Positions 39,051 to 50,432 of a DNA stretch of 64,000 bases are shown here, one piece after another (the first letter of the stretch is position 1; each line of letters opens with the position of its first letter). The translations under genes and the position numbers were made by a program. The DNA is taken from NCBI GenBank assembly GCA_944325035.1, contig CALUYM010000004.1, positions 62,001-126,000 on the forward strand, in the 5' to 3' direction. The DNA comes from an uncultured Anaeroplasmataceae bacterium (GTDB lineage Bacteria > Bacillota_I > Bacilli_A > Acholeplasmatales > Anaeroplasmataceae). Under the pieces are notes generated by a model that made no database searches, was not told the origin of the DNA, and saw nothing but the letters and a program-made list of their open reading frames with translations.

Positions 39051-42000
39051 TTATTCTCCTTTCTTAAATGCATTTTGTGCATATTCTTCTAATAAATCCC
39101 ACCAAGTTGTATTTTCATCTACTCGGTATAAGTTTTCAATTTCAGCCAACAATCTATCACCTTCACCATTATCTTCTTTAGTAAAGAATGTTAATTGACA
39201 TGTTTCAGAATCATAAACTCCATTAACTAAATAACCCTCTTGAGTTTTTTCGTTAATTGATAATAATTTGATAAATCTTTCAGTTGAAGCAGTTCTTAAT
39301 TCATTTTCACCATTGAATTCAAAAGCGGTATGATCACCAACTTGTCTACCAGCTTCAGCTTCAAGATAACTTACAATTAAATAGAATTGTGAAGTTTCTG
39401 ATGTAAAACGAGTATACATAGGTTGTAAATAGTTAGTTACAGCAGTAGAAATACTTGCAGGAAGTGAATTTGAAGTTTGACTATTTGCATATTCTAGTAA
39501 ATATGCTCTTACTTGATTTAGTGAGAAATCTTTACCATCACTATATAAGTTTTCAATTAAGTAGGCTTCATCATTGTAAATATAAACTAAATTTTCGAAA
39601 TTACCATTTGGATCATCTTCACTTGTGAATTCAGCAGTTTGATTAATACTAGCACTTGTTAGTGTATATAAATTATAACCATCAACTGATAATAGACCAT
39701 TTTTAGTTGAATCTAAATAATATGATGTTTCAAGGTAATCAGTAGGAACACTTGGATTTTCACCATTTTTATCAAAGATATATTGGTTATCCATATATGT
39801 TTTATACATAGCAATTTTTAAAACGTCATATACTGATGAATATTGAGAATTGTTTGTAACATCAGCAATTTCATCAACTTTAATATATAAACCATTTACT
39901 CGGTATTTAGCCCAATATGTCTCAGCGTGAGTTGGATCATAATCTCCATCAACAATATCATTATCATATCCATTTGTAAAACGACCTGATGATGAATATT
40001 CAGTAACAATAGCAGTCAACGCATCTGTATTTGAATCTGAAGAATTATTAACAATATTAATAATATCGCGAACTAATTCTTGTGCTAAATCTCCATATGT
40101 ATTCGCATTATCAGTTGGTACAGGTAGAGATTTTGTCCAATCAAAGTTCTTATCAGGAGATCCATCTTCATCCATATCAACATATACAAGTAAATTACTA
40201 CCGGTAACATTAAAAGTATCACGATAAGCATTAGCTGATTTTTGCAATAGTTTTGCTAAATCTATCGAAGAATAATCAGTCAATAGTTTAGTCGATGCTT
40301 CATTTACACAATAATAATCTTTAATAATTGTATCAATGTCTGAAGTATGGAAATATAACATCATAAAATTATATTTACCAATAGAAGAATCATAACCATA
40401 TGATGCTAATTGTCCATTAGCAAAGTTTGCTAATAATACATTTAATGTGTCATAAAACTCATCTACTGTTTCTTTATCATTTAAAACATCTTGATATACA
40501 TCAGTTTCTTTAATAACTCGCTTTGATAAAATATCTACAGCTGTAGAAATACCACTACTTGGTTCTAAAGTTTCCCATATATCTTTAGCAGTCACTTTTA
40601 CTTTTGACTCATGATTTTCATCATTTCCATCAGAATTTGTAGTTGTATATTTATAAACAATTTCAGCTACAACCCCATCTTCGGGAGCATTCTTTCTTGT
40701 TTTAGTATAAGTAGAATTTTCAGCTATATATGCTATTTCTATATTTTTATCATAAATATAAATTTTACAGTCTTCAACTGTAGCAGATAGGGCATTATCA
40801 ATGTAAGTTTGAGTTATTTCTTCTTCCATCATTTCTGACTCTAGTTTTTGTAAAAAATCTTTAAATTCAGGTGTAGCGTCTTTATCTAAAGTAGTTTCAC
40901 TTTCATCAGTAAAATGTAATTTCTCATTTTCTGGCATATTCGCATCATTAATTTTGAACGCCATATAATAATATTCTCCATAACTTTGTGCTTGAGAAGA
41001 ATATGAATCAGTTTGATTAGAATTAGTTTTTAAAGTCGTATATAAGTATGATTTTAAAGATGAGTTTATTTCATCTAATGTCTCACCATTATAAGTAAGG
41101 TCAGCAGCATTATTATCTTTTAAATAAGCTTCATAAATAGCTTGTGAGCTTGCTGATTCATGAGCTCCACCACGATCGAATTGTTCAACTAAATATGCTG
41201 TGATATCGCGACGATTAGATGTATTGTTTACCGGAATATTCTCAATATTTCCTAATTGATCACGATATGGATAAACATAGTTATACATTTCAATATATAG
41301 TGATAACATGAATCCACTTGGCATATTAGTTAAATCACGACGTGCATTTACATTTGTAGTCGAGTTATCTGTGAAGTCAAAATCATCGTAGTATTTACTA
41401 TATTCTTGAGCAGTTTGATCATTTAATTGTGGAATGAAGTATAGACGTGAACGATAAGTCTTAAGACCAAAAGTTTTTAAAACTGCATTAACTTCATCTT
41501 GACTAGTAAAACGAATCAAAACAGCATTTAAATCATATTTATATTTATAATTTTCATTCCAGAAAGTTTTAATTTCTGAATCTGAATAATATTCGTCTTC
41601 ATCTTCATCTTTTTCTTCATTGTGAGTCTTGATTTCTTTTGCTAAATAATCTCTTGCGAATAATTTTTCTGCATATTCATCATAGTATTTTGAAAAAACT
41701 TCTTTTTGAATTTCATCTAACTTATCATACTCTAAAGCTGATTCGTGATTGATTGCATCACGTGCTAAAAGAGCTTCTAATTTTTTTAGTGCCGTAGCTT
41801 CATCAGCATCTAACACTATATTATATTGTTGATATAATTTATCTAAATATTGCAATTTCTTTGTTTGTTCAAGATATGGGTTATTCAGTTCGTCAGCTGA
41901 GTCAACATTATCAACTGCAAAAACATCACAAATAAGATAATCTTGTACTCCTTTAATATAAGTGTCACGATTACTTGAATTTTTATCTTCAATTGTTGAT

Positions 42001-42263
42001 TTAACTTCTTCTAGATACTTTTGAATCATTGCTTCATTTAACTTCTCTTGGATAACGCTTGAAGAATTCCATCTGAAGTTATCATAAATCTCTTGATTTG
42101 TAACAGAATTGTTTCCTAGACGAACATACTCTGCATCTTTATTAATTCCACTATATAAATCAGCGCCTTCACCACATGATGTTAGCGATACCATTGTTAA
42201 AACAGCTAGCGAACATAGTGCAATCGGCTTAAAAAATCCTCTTCTTTTTAGCTTATTATTCAT
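39051..42263 (-). CDS. Giant PrsA/parvulin-like surface lipoprotein (paralog A)
   Basis: A 1070-residue exported lipoprotein with a basic N-terminus and lipobox LTSC. It shares the whole plan of its neighbour: an N-terminal SurA/PrsA-like part (NSVTNQEIYDNFRWNSS), a middle with SGISTAVDILSKRVI (neighbour: VSSAIDLLSTKYL), a DxDxDG loop near 695 (VYVDMDEDGSPD), and a late SISTAVTNYLQPMYTRFTS (neighbour: SVSSAVSSYLSPIISRYTS). ATG 42263 follows AAGGAG by 8 bases. Only 6 bases separate the two genes, so they are one transcript and a tandem duplication. Function unknown; foldase or large surface scaffold are the best guesses. Confidence 0.7.
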   Translation of the reverse strand: MNNKLKRRGFFKPIALCSLAVLTMVSLTSCGEGADLYSGINKDAEYVRLGNNSVTNQEIYDNFRWNSSSVIQEKLNEAMIQKYLEEVKSTIEDKNSSNRDTYIKGVQDYLICDVFAVDNVDSADELNNPYLEQTKKLQYLDKLYQQYNIVLDADEATALKKLEALLARDAINHESALEYDKLDEIQKEVFSKYYDEYAEKLFARDYLAKEIKTHNEEKDEDEDEYYSDSEIKTFWNENYKYKYDLNAVLIRFTSQDEVNAVLKTFGLKTYRSRLYFIPQLNDQTAQEYSKYYDDFDFTDNSTTNVNARRDLTNMPSGFMLSLYIEMYNYVYPYRDQLGNIENIPVNNTSNRRDITAYLVEQFDRGGAHESASSQAIYEAYLKDNNAADLTYNGETLDEINSSLKSYLYTTLKTNSNQTDSYSSQAQSYGEYYYMAFKINDANMPENEKLHFTDESETTLDKDATPEFKDFLQKLESEMMEEEITQTYIDNALSATVEDCKIYIYDKNIEIAYIAENSTYTKTRKNAPEDGVVAEIVYKYTTTNSDGNDENHESKVKVTAKDIWETLEPSSGISTAVDILSKRVIKETDVYQDVLNDKETVDEFYDTLNVLLANFANGQLASYGYDSSIGKYNFMMLYFHTSDIDTIIKDYYCVNEASTKLLTDYSSIDLAKLLQKSANAYRDTFNVTGSNLLVYVDMDEDGSPDKNFDWTKSLPVPTDNANTYGDLAQELVRDIINIVNNSSDSNTDALTAIVTEYSSSGRFTNGYDNDIVDGDYDPTHAETYWAKYRVNGLYIKVDEIADVTNNSQYSSVYDVLKIAMYKTYMDNQYIFDKNGENPSVPTDYLETSYYLDSTKNGLLSVDGYNLYTLTSASINQTAEFTSEDDPNGNFENLVYIYNDEAYLIENLYSDGKDFSLNQVRAYLLEYANSQTSNSLPASISTAVTNYLQPMYTRFTSETSQFYLIVSYLEAEAGRQVGDHTAFEFNGENELRTASTERFIKLLSINEKTQEGYLVNGVYDSETCQLTFFTKEDNGEGDRLLAEIENLYRVDENTTWWDLLEEYAQNAFKKGE

Positions 42264-42449
42264 CTTCAAGTCTCCTTATAACGAATTTGGCTATAACCAT
42301 AGCACTTACAATAATAACATTTTTAATGTCAAATTGCAATACAATATATAAATATCAAAATGTAGTTAATTAAATTAAATATAGGCAAAAATACAAACAT
42401 TTTTTGCTAAAAAACGTAAACTAAATTGAGACCTAAAGGAGGTTTTAAT

Positions 42450-42548
42450 TTGGCTAAAAACAATTGTCAAAATGGTAGCGAATATGGATTCGCTCTAATC
42501 TTAGTTCTTTTCATATTATTAGTAATAATCGGTGCTAGTTTTGTTTAA
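42450..42548 (+). CDS. YjcZ-family small membrane protein (sporulation-associated family)
   Basis: A 32-residue ORF with TTG start, 7 bases after a perfect AAAGGAGG. It has a polar head (AKNNCQNGSEY) and one hydrophobic helix, GFALILVLFILLVIIGAS, matching the YjcZ/SscA family, whose members are tiny proteins in spore formers (SscA helps spore coat assembly). A strong terminator follows at once. Good ribosome site, family-like sequence and terminator make it a real gene despite its size. Confidence 0.8.
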   Translation: MAKNNCQNGSEYGFALILVLFILLVIIGASFV

Positions 42549-42552
42549 AAAA

Positions 42553-42586
42553 ATAAACCTTCGAATATGAAGGTTTATCTTTTTTT
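42553..42586. terminator. Bidirectional terminator between yjcZ-like gene and yhaM
   Basis: Arms AAACCTTC / GAAGGTTT, 6-nt loop, then T-rich on the plus strand and A-run on the left. Confidence 0.85.
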
Positions 42587-43483
42587 ATATACTCTTGTTT
42601 TTTCTAAAACACCAATGCTATCTGTAAATTTTCCTGGTTCAGTACGCGCAAGTTCTTCGCCTAAAACTCTAAACTTAGAATCAATTGTATCAATATACCA
42701 TAGCATGATTGCTTCTGGTGTTTGGGGACGTTTACATGCACCAAAAGCTTGTTGACCATGATGGGAAGCAACCATGTGCATCAGTAATAAAACTTCCTCT
42801 TTATTATCATAGCCTAATTCTTTAGCCTTTGCTTTAATCCATTCGCTACCAATAACTAAATGCCCTAACAGTTGGCCTTCTAGCGTATATTCCGTATTTT
42901 CAATTCCTGAAAACTCTACAACTTTAGCAATATCATGTAAAATGACACCTGCATATAAATAATCCATATCTAAATATGTAAATTGACTACCTAAGCTTTT
43001 TGCCAATTCAAGCATACCTAAAGTATGAGACGCTAAACCACCGACATAATTGTGATGAAATCTTTGTGCTGCGGGATAAACATAAAAGAAATTTTCATGT
43101 TCTTTAAGAACTGATGCAGTTATATTATAAATAATTTTGTTTTCAATTTTATTTAAAAATTCAACAATTCTTTCTTCTAACTCTTTTTTAGTATATGGAC
43201 ATTTGTTTTCAAATAAACGATAGGCCATATCAACTTCATCACTAGATTCTAATTCACAAACAAGACAATGTTCTAATAAAAAACGAATATTACGTTCAGT
43301 ATTTGGATAAGAGGCTACTTTGAATTTATATATTCTTCCTGTTGCAAACATTTGACCAGGTAATTTTGTTTTAATATTTATTGTTGAAAAGTCAGGTAAT
43401 TCTACTAATAAATTAAACATATTATCTGAAGAATTTATACCTTTAATCTTACCATATAATACTTGTTCAATTACTTGTTCCAT
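42575..43483 (-). CDS. yhaM: 3'-5' exoribonuclease YhaM
   Basis: A 302-residue protein with an N-terminal OB-like part and a C-terminal HD domain (SHTLGMLELA, LHDIAKVVEFSG, MVASHHGQQAFG). The HD metal ligands are present. YhaM degrades RNA from the 3' end with Mn2+. The ATG overlaps the end of cca, so the two RNA 3'-end enzymes are co-expressed. Confidence 0.9.
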   Translation of the reverse strand: MEQVIEQVLYGKIKGINSSDNMFNLLVELPDFSTINIKTKLPGQMFATGRIYKFKVASYPNTERNIRFLLEHCLVCELESSDEVDMAYRLFENKCPYTKKELEERIVEFLNKIENKIIYNITASVLKEHENFFYVYPAAQRFHHNYVGGLASHTLGMLELAKSLGSQFTYLDMDYLYAGVILHDIAKVVEFSGIENTEYTLEGQLLGHLVIGSEWIKAKAKELGYDNKEEVLLLMHMVASHHGQQAFGACKRPQTPEAIMLWYIDTIDSKFRVLGEELARTEPGKFTDSIGVLEKTRVYKKR

Positions 43484-44631
43484 TCATCTTCCTCCTTTTT
43501 TACAAACTGGATGATAGATTCTTTTTCATTCTTTAAAGTGCCATTTAAAATAGCAATAGCAATTTTTTTTAATAAAGGAGTTATCCAATTACCAGCTTCT
43601 TTATTTAATATTTTTTTTAAATCAACTACTTCTATTTTAATATCATTTATAGAATGAATTGTTAAATCGTTATATATTTTAATTAGTGTATTTTTATCAT
43701 GAACAACATTATGTACTGTTTTAGCTATTTCATTTGCTAAAAGAACTACATCTAGGCCATTTTCATACATTGATAGTTTATCACAAATCCTATCATTCGC
43801 AATTAATTTAACCGCACTTATAACTATTTTTTTTAGATCATTTCTAATATTATATTCATTAAATAGGTTTGAATCAAAATAATATGCTAAACCAATAAAA
43901 ACTTGAAATGATTTTATCTCTATATTATTGTTTACCAAATAGCTGATTCCTTTATTTAAAGAACCAAGATTTTGACTTAAGTTAAGAGTATATAAGTATC
44001 TTAATCCTATCTTAGGATATGTTGTTTTTAATATTTTATTTAATTCACTTAAAATTCTTTCACTAGATAACACTTTAATCAGTGATGATTTTTCCACCAT
44101 TGCCTTAGTAGTCATTTCATCGATTTCAAACCCAAGCTTTGAAGCAAAATAACAAGCGCGCAATAGTCGTAAAGCATCTTCTTCAAACCGCTTAGTTGGA
44201 TTTCCTATACATCTGATAAGTTTATTCTTTAAATCTAATCTACCATTATATTTATCAATTATATTTCCATCTATATCCATAGCTAGTGCATTGATGGTAA
44301 AATCTCTACGCTCTAAATCTTCATCTAGTGTCTTAACAAAACAAGTGATTGGATGCCGATGATTAGCATAACTAATATCTTTTCGATAAGTTGTCACTTC
44401 AAAAGAATAATTATCAATATAAACAGTTATTGCTTTGTACTTTTTAGAGTGAGCATTAGTTTTTTCAAAGATATTGATAACATCTTCTGGCATTGCATTT
44501 GTAGTGATATCAATATCATTTGGTTTTAAATTCAATATCAAATCACGAACAAAACCTCCAACAAAATAAGCTTCAAAACCCGCATCATTCAATTTTTTCA
44601 AAATTTTTTTTCCAGCATCTAATAACTTCAA
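43471..44631 (-). CDS. cca: tRNA nucleotidyltransferase (CCA-adding)
   Basis: A 386-residue class II nucleotidyltransferase: FVGGFVRDLIL and NDIDITTNA carry the catalytic Asp pair, followed by RRDFTINALAMD and KRFEEDALRLLRA. It repairs or adds CCA to tRNA 3' ends; since the four tRNAs here encode CCA, repair is the likely main role (poly-A polymerase is the alternative). Start TTG 44631 behind GGTGGTGAT. Confidence 0.93.
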   Translation of the reverse strand: MKLLDAGKKILKKLNDAGFEAYFVGGFVRDLILNLKPNDIDITTNAMPEDVINIFEKTNAHSKKYKAITVYIDNYSFEVTTYRKDISYANHRHPITCFVKTLDEDLERRDFTINALAMDIDGNIIDKYNGRLDLKNKLIRCIGNPTKRFEEDALRLLRACYFASKLGFEIDEMTTKAMVEKSSLIKVLSSERILSELNKILKTTYPKIGLRYLYTLNLSQNLGSLNKGISYLVNNNIEIKSFQVFIGLAYYFDSNLFNEYNIRNDLKKIVISAVKLIANDRICDKLSMYENGLDVVLLANEIAKTVHNVVHDKNTLIKIYNDLTIHSINDIKIEVVDLKKILNKEAGNWITPLLKKIAIAILNGTLKNEKESIIQFVKKEEDEWNK

Positions 44632-44645
44632 ATTATCACCACCTA

Positions 44646-44676
44646 AAAAAGAAAAATGCTTGTCTAGACAAGCATT
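44646..44676 (-). terminator. Terminator after the second degV gene
   Basis: A perfect 22-base palindrome (arms AATGCTTGTCT / AGACAAGCATT) followed by T-rich sequence on the minus strand; the stop codon is within it. Confidence 0.8.
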
Positions 44677-45526
44677 AATCTTTTAAGAAAATACCAATAC
44701 CAATTGCCTCGCCACCAACATGACATCCAACAACCGGAGAACATGGAAATTCATGTAAATTTTCTAAACCTAATTTTTCTTTAATTGTTTCAACAAAAAA
44801 ATCGCGTAATCCAGTACCTGTGTATACAATGTGTGCATAATAATCATGACCTTTTGTATAATCTAAGAAACGATCACATACACCTTCTAACGCCTTCTTT
44901 GTTGAACGAATTTTTTCAACTGCTTGAATTGTTCCATCATCAAATAATTCTAAAAGCGGTTTAATTTTAAAAGCTTTGCCTAGAAAACCTGCAGCTCCTG
45001 AAAGACGACCATTCTTTACTAGGTATTCAAGATTATCAACCGCAAACATTATTTTATTATTTGCACGCATATGTTCAAGTTTAGAAATAATCTCTTCGGT
45101 TGTTTTATTTTCACGTATCATTTTTGCGGCTTCTAAAGCAAAACATCCTTCATTAAAACAAACAGTTTTAGTATCAAAGGGAATGATTCTAATCTTCTCT
45201 TCTAGCATTGCCTTACATTGGCAGATACCATTATATGTACCTGATAATTTTGAAGAAATAGTAGTAACGATAACCTCATCATAACCTTCTTCGCTTAAAT
45301 TTTCAAAAAACTCTAATAATTCACCAATTGATGGTTGACTAGTTTTGGGAACTAAATGTTTATCTTCACTTATTCTACGATAAAATTCATCTGCTTTAAT
45401 CTCTGTTCCGTCTGCTAATAAAACACCATCTAAATCTATTTTAATTCTAATTGTACGAATATCTTCATCATGTTTTGTATAATCTAGACAGCTTGTAGAG
45501 GTTGTGCAAACTAAACGTTTTGACAT
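44675..45526 (-). CDS. DegV-family fatty-acid-binding protein (copy 2)
   Basis: A 283-residue DegV homolog of the gene at 18529, with the same signature sequences: TTSTSCLDYTKH, TISSKLSGTYNGI, DNLEYLVKNGRLSGAAG and PVVGCHVGGEAIGIG. Two copies may bind different fatty acids, as FakB1 and FakB2 do. Monocistronic with its own terminator. Confidence 0.9.
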   Translation of the reverse strand: MSKRLVCTTSTSCLDYTKHDEDIRTIRIKIDLDGVLLADGTEIKADEFYRRISEDKHLVPKTSQPSIGELLEFFENLSEEGYDEVIVTTISSKLSGTYNGICQCKAMLEEKIRIIPFDTKTVCFNEGCFALEAAKMIRENKTTEEIISKLEHMRANNKIMFAVDNLEYLVKNGRLSGAAGFLGKAFKIKPLLELFDDGTIQAVEKIRSTKKALEGVCDRFLDYTKGHDYYAHIVYTGTGLRDFFVETIKEKLGLENLHEFPCSPVVGCHVGGEAIGIGIFLKD

Positions 45527-45854
45527 ATAATAATCACCCTATGAAAAATTATATCATTATTAATTTTAATTTTCAACAATTCTTTTGAATTCAAAATATT
45601 ATACACTAAAATGACATTTTACTTTTGATTATTCTTGTCTTTATAAAGAATAATTTGAAAAATTAAAACTATCTAATAAACTTAGTCTATATTATCAATC
45701 GTTTCTAAGATTGAAAAAGAAAGTAATTAAGGTATAATATTAACGAGCAATCTTATAATTAAATTAAAAAATAATCATAAGAGCGTTTTATTGTTAAATT
45801 GGTCTATTCAATATCAACCTAATAAAATTCAACTCATATCATAAGGTGATTATT
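45527..45854. other. Intergenic region between degV copy 2 and yigZ
   Basis: A divergent spacer of 328 bases. It holds the yigZ promoter, a weak hairpin ATTATTCTT / AAGAATAAT (45628-45654) and otherwise AT-rich sequence with no gene, tRNA or riboswitch that I recognise. Confidence 0.6.
45711..45738 (+). promoter_or_regulatory. Promoter of yigZ
   Basis: TTGAAA (45711-45716), 16-base spacer, TATAAT (45733-45738). It leaves a leader of about 110 bases. Confidence 0.6.
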
Positions 45855-46484
45855 ATGAAAACTATTCAAAAAAATTTTACTAATGAAATAATTATAAATA
45901 AATCTGTCTTCATCACATATCTTTTTCGGGTAAATACAGCTGATGAGGCAAATAACTATTTGAGTCAAATTAGAAAAAAGCATTATGACGCAACGCATAA
46001 TTGCTATGCCTATATTATCGGAGAGAATCAAAATATTCAAAAGGCTTCTGATGATGGAGAACCTGCTAAAACAGCTGGGTTCCCTATGCTTGATGTTTTA
46101 AAAAAACAAAATCTTACTAATATTTTAGCTATTACCACAAGATACTTTGGTGGAATCTTACTAGGAGCTGGTGGTTTAGTTAGAGCTTATTCCAATTCTG
46201 TTTCTGAGGCTTTAAAAATAGCGGAAATTTATGAATATTGTGATTTTGAAAAAATTTCAGTCGAAGTAAGTTATTCAATTTATAGCATGATTGAACCGAT
46301 GCTAAAAGATTTAAGCATAATCAACACTATATACACTGACAATGTTACAATTTTTCTTGGTATAAATCCAAATGAAACTGATAACTTTATTACTAAAGTT
46401 CAAAATATTTCCGGTGGTAAAGCCAATATTAGTCGATACGGTATTTATCAAATGGAAATTTTAACAAGGAATAATGAAGTTTAG
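45855..46484 (+). CDS. YigZ/IMPACT family protein
   Basis: A 209-residue protein with the UPF0029 N-terminal domain (AYIIGENQNIQKASDDGEPAKTAGFPML, TTRYFGGILLGAGGLVRAYS) and a DUF1949 C-terminal part. Related to yeast Yih1/IMPACT; bacterial role unclear, possibly RNA or peptide binding. ATG 45855 is 8 bases after AAGG. Its 3' end overlaps the convergent spoIIID gene by 56 bases. Confidence 0.92.
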   Translation: MKTIQKNFTNEIIINKSVFITYLFRVNTADEANNYLSQIRKKHYDATHNCYAYIIGENQNIQKASDDGEPAKTAGFPMLDVLKKQNLTNILAITTRYFGGILLGAGGLVRAYSNSVSEALKIAEIYEYCDFEKISVEVSYSIYSMIEPMLKDLSIINTIYTDNVTIFLGINPNETDNFITKVQNISGGKANISRYGIYQMEILTRNNEV

Positions 46485-46707
46485 TTGATTCGCCACCTCT
46501 AATATGGCGAATTTTTTTGTTATAATCTAATAATTTCTCTACTTTTAAATATAAATCGTAATCAATTAAAGGTAGTTTTTCTCTTAAATCTTTATGAACT
46601 GTTGATTTAGAATAACCAATATTTTTGGCTACTTCTCTGACCGTTGAATGATTATTTAAAATATTTTCTGCCATTAATATCACTCGTTCACGTACTTTTG
46701 TTGTCAT
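46429..46707 (-). CDS. spoIIID: Sporulation transcription regulator SpoIIID
   Basis: A 92-residue protein matching SpoIIID: an HTH with VREVAKNIGYSKSTVHKDL, a helix LPLIDYDLYLKVEKLLDYN, and the conserved basic IRHIRGGESTKLHY. SpoIIID is a mother-cell DNA-binding switch protein. The start is ATG 46707 behind AGGGGTG. A C-terminal tail (SLLKFPFDKYRID) extends past the usual end and overlaps yigZ on the other strand. Neighbour spoIIQ is typical. Confidence 0.92.
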   Translation of the reverse strand: MTTKVRERVILMAENILNNHSTVREVAKNIGYSKSTVHKDLREKLPLIDYDLYLKVEKLLDYNKKIRHIRGGESTKLHYSLLKFPFDKYRID

Positions 46708-46773
46708 AAGATACACCCCTAATATATCTTATGTAGTTTTTGATAAATAATTCAAAAAAAGGGAAGCCAATGG

Positions 46774-47448
46774 CTATTTCCCTTCCGTAATTAATTCTAA
46801 TACATCTGTTATATCTTTTGTAAACACTTGTTCTGGATCAACATAGTAATTTCCAACTTTGATTTCAAGCGAAACGTGGTTGTTCGCTTCTTCATCATAT
46901 TTATTCATTCCGCCAAGTCCTAATAAATCACCTTTCGAAATGGTATCATTTGCTTTTACATTAACTTCACTTAATGATGAGTAGTAACTTGTAATTTGAT
47001 TATTATGTTCAATTACTACAACAGTACCATGAACTTCATCATCAGTAACGCTCAAAACTTTTCCATCATAGATAGCATAAACTTCAATTAAAGAATTATC
47101 TTTATTTATATATGTTACACCTTTGGACTCAACAAAAGTAGAACCATATTTAATTGAAGCTGTAATTAAATCATCTTCATTCTTAGTTGCTTCATAATAA
47201 CAACGAAGTTGAAGTGCTTCATCACCAACTGGTAGACTAAAAGTAGAAACTGGTGTTTTATTATCATCTTCTGATGGAATAACATCCGTTATACTAGGAT
47301 CTGTAGGGATGTCGATAACTGGATCTGAATCAGAATTTAATGCTAGACTAGCAATTGTGATAACTGCTATAAAAACTAGACCTAAAATCCCCATAAAAAC
47401 CATAAGTTCTTTCTTTTCTACAAAAAAGTTTTTAATTTTATCTTTCAT
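46774..47448 (-). CDS. spoIIQ: SpoIIQ-like M23-domain membrane protein, catalytically degenerate
   Basis: A 224-residue protein with one N-terminal transmembrane helix (about residues 16-38), an acidic linker and a C-terminal LytM/M23 domain. The motif that should read HxH is NHVSLEI, and the usual YAHL is YYSSL, so zinc ligands are lost, as in B. subtilis SpoIIQ, which acts as a forespore docking partner of SpoIIIAH. Position between ywzB and spoIIID matches the Bacilli cluster, although spoIID, expected nearby, is missing. An ordinary M23 protein is the alternative. Confidence 0.85.
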   Translation of the reverse strand: MKDKIKNFFVEKKELMVFMGILGLVFIAVITIASLALNSDSDPVIDIPTDPSITDVIPSEDDNKTPVSTFSLPVGDEALQLRCYYEATKNEDDLITASIKYGSTFVESKGVTYINKDNSLIEVYAIYDGKVLSVTDDEVHGTVVVIEHNNQITSYYSSLSEVNVKANDTISKGDLLGLGGMNKYDEEANNHVSLEIKVGNYYVDPEQVFTKDITDVLELITEGK

Positions 47449-47495
47449 TTATATCACCTCATATTTAGTATTAACTAAAATTGGGTGAATATGCA

Positions 47496-47720
47496 TTAGA
47501 TAAAATTAAAGATTGAGAATAATTTATATAAAGCTTCTGTTGTTAAAAAAGATAAAGTAATAGTAAGTAAGAAATAAGTAACTCTTATTTCTCCGATTTT
47601 CCCTTGAGGAAATAATCTTTCTATCTTAACTAATTGTAATAATTTGAAATAGATAAAAGCTAAAAATAACCAAACTAATAAGTATGATAAATTAATAACG
47701 ATAACTGGTAATAAAAACAT
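47496..47720 (-). CDS. YwzB family small membrane protein (DUF1146)
   Basis: A 74-residue protein with two hydrophobic segments separated by a basic loop (KIERLFPQGKIGEIRVTYFLLT) typical of YwzB/DUF1146. In Bacillus the gene also follows the atp operon. Function unknown. Confidence 0.8.
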   Translation of the reverse strand: MFLLPVIVINLSYLLVWLFLAFIYFKLLQLVKIERLFPQGKIGEIRVTYFLLTITLSFLTTEALYKLFSIFNFI

Positions 47721-47730
47721 AATACCTCCT

Positions 47731-47758
47731 AAAAAAAGAAGGAAGACTAAGTCTTCCT
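47731..47758 (-). terminator. Terminator of ATP synthase operon 2
   Basis: Arms AGGAAGAC / GTCTTCCT with a 3-nt loop and T-rich tail on the minus strand, at the atpC stop. Confidence 0.88.
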
Positions 47759-48145
47759 ATAAGTTTCCAGCCTTTGTTTGTCTAAGGTTATCCAAAATCT
47801 CTTTTTCTTTTTGAACATAGTCAACATTGGCTTGACGATTCGAGTTCAGACGTTCTTCTAAAATTTCCTTTAGATTTTTTATTGCCCCTTCTTTATCACG
47901 ACCAATGTGAGCAGCTTGAGCAATGACTTGGACTTTACCATTTGAATATTCAAGCATACCATTTTGGATAGCTACAAATAATTCTTGATTATTTAATACC
48001 ATTTTTAAATATCCATTTGTAATAATAGCTATAACCGGGATATGATTTTTCATAATGGCAAATTCACCATCTTGATTTTTGACTACAACGTAATCCACTT
48101 CTTCATCATACATTTTTCCTTGGTGGGTTGAGACAATTATTTTCA

Positions 48146-48146
<1 letters not shown>
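47757..48146 (-). CDS. atpC: F-ATP synthase epsilon subunit, operon 2
   Basis: A 129-residue epsilon: beta-sandwich start (STHQGKMYDEEVDYVVVKNQDG) and a helical C-terminus with ERLNSNRQANVDYVQKEKEIL. Overlaps the beta stop by one base. Clearly diverged from the operon 1 copy. Confidence 0.9.
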
Positions 48147-50421
<2,275 letters not shown>

Positions 50422-50432
50422 AATACACCTCC

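Noticed and set aside
44646..44676. 22-bp palindrome as a dif or recombinase site
   Set aside because: It directly follows a gene, is followed by a T-run on the minus strand and overlaps the stop codon, so it is a terminator.
46774..47448. Active M23 endopeptidase
   Set aside because: The zinc ligands of YAHL and HxH are replaced (YYSSL, NHVSLE).
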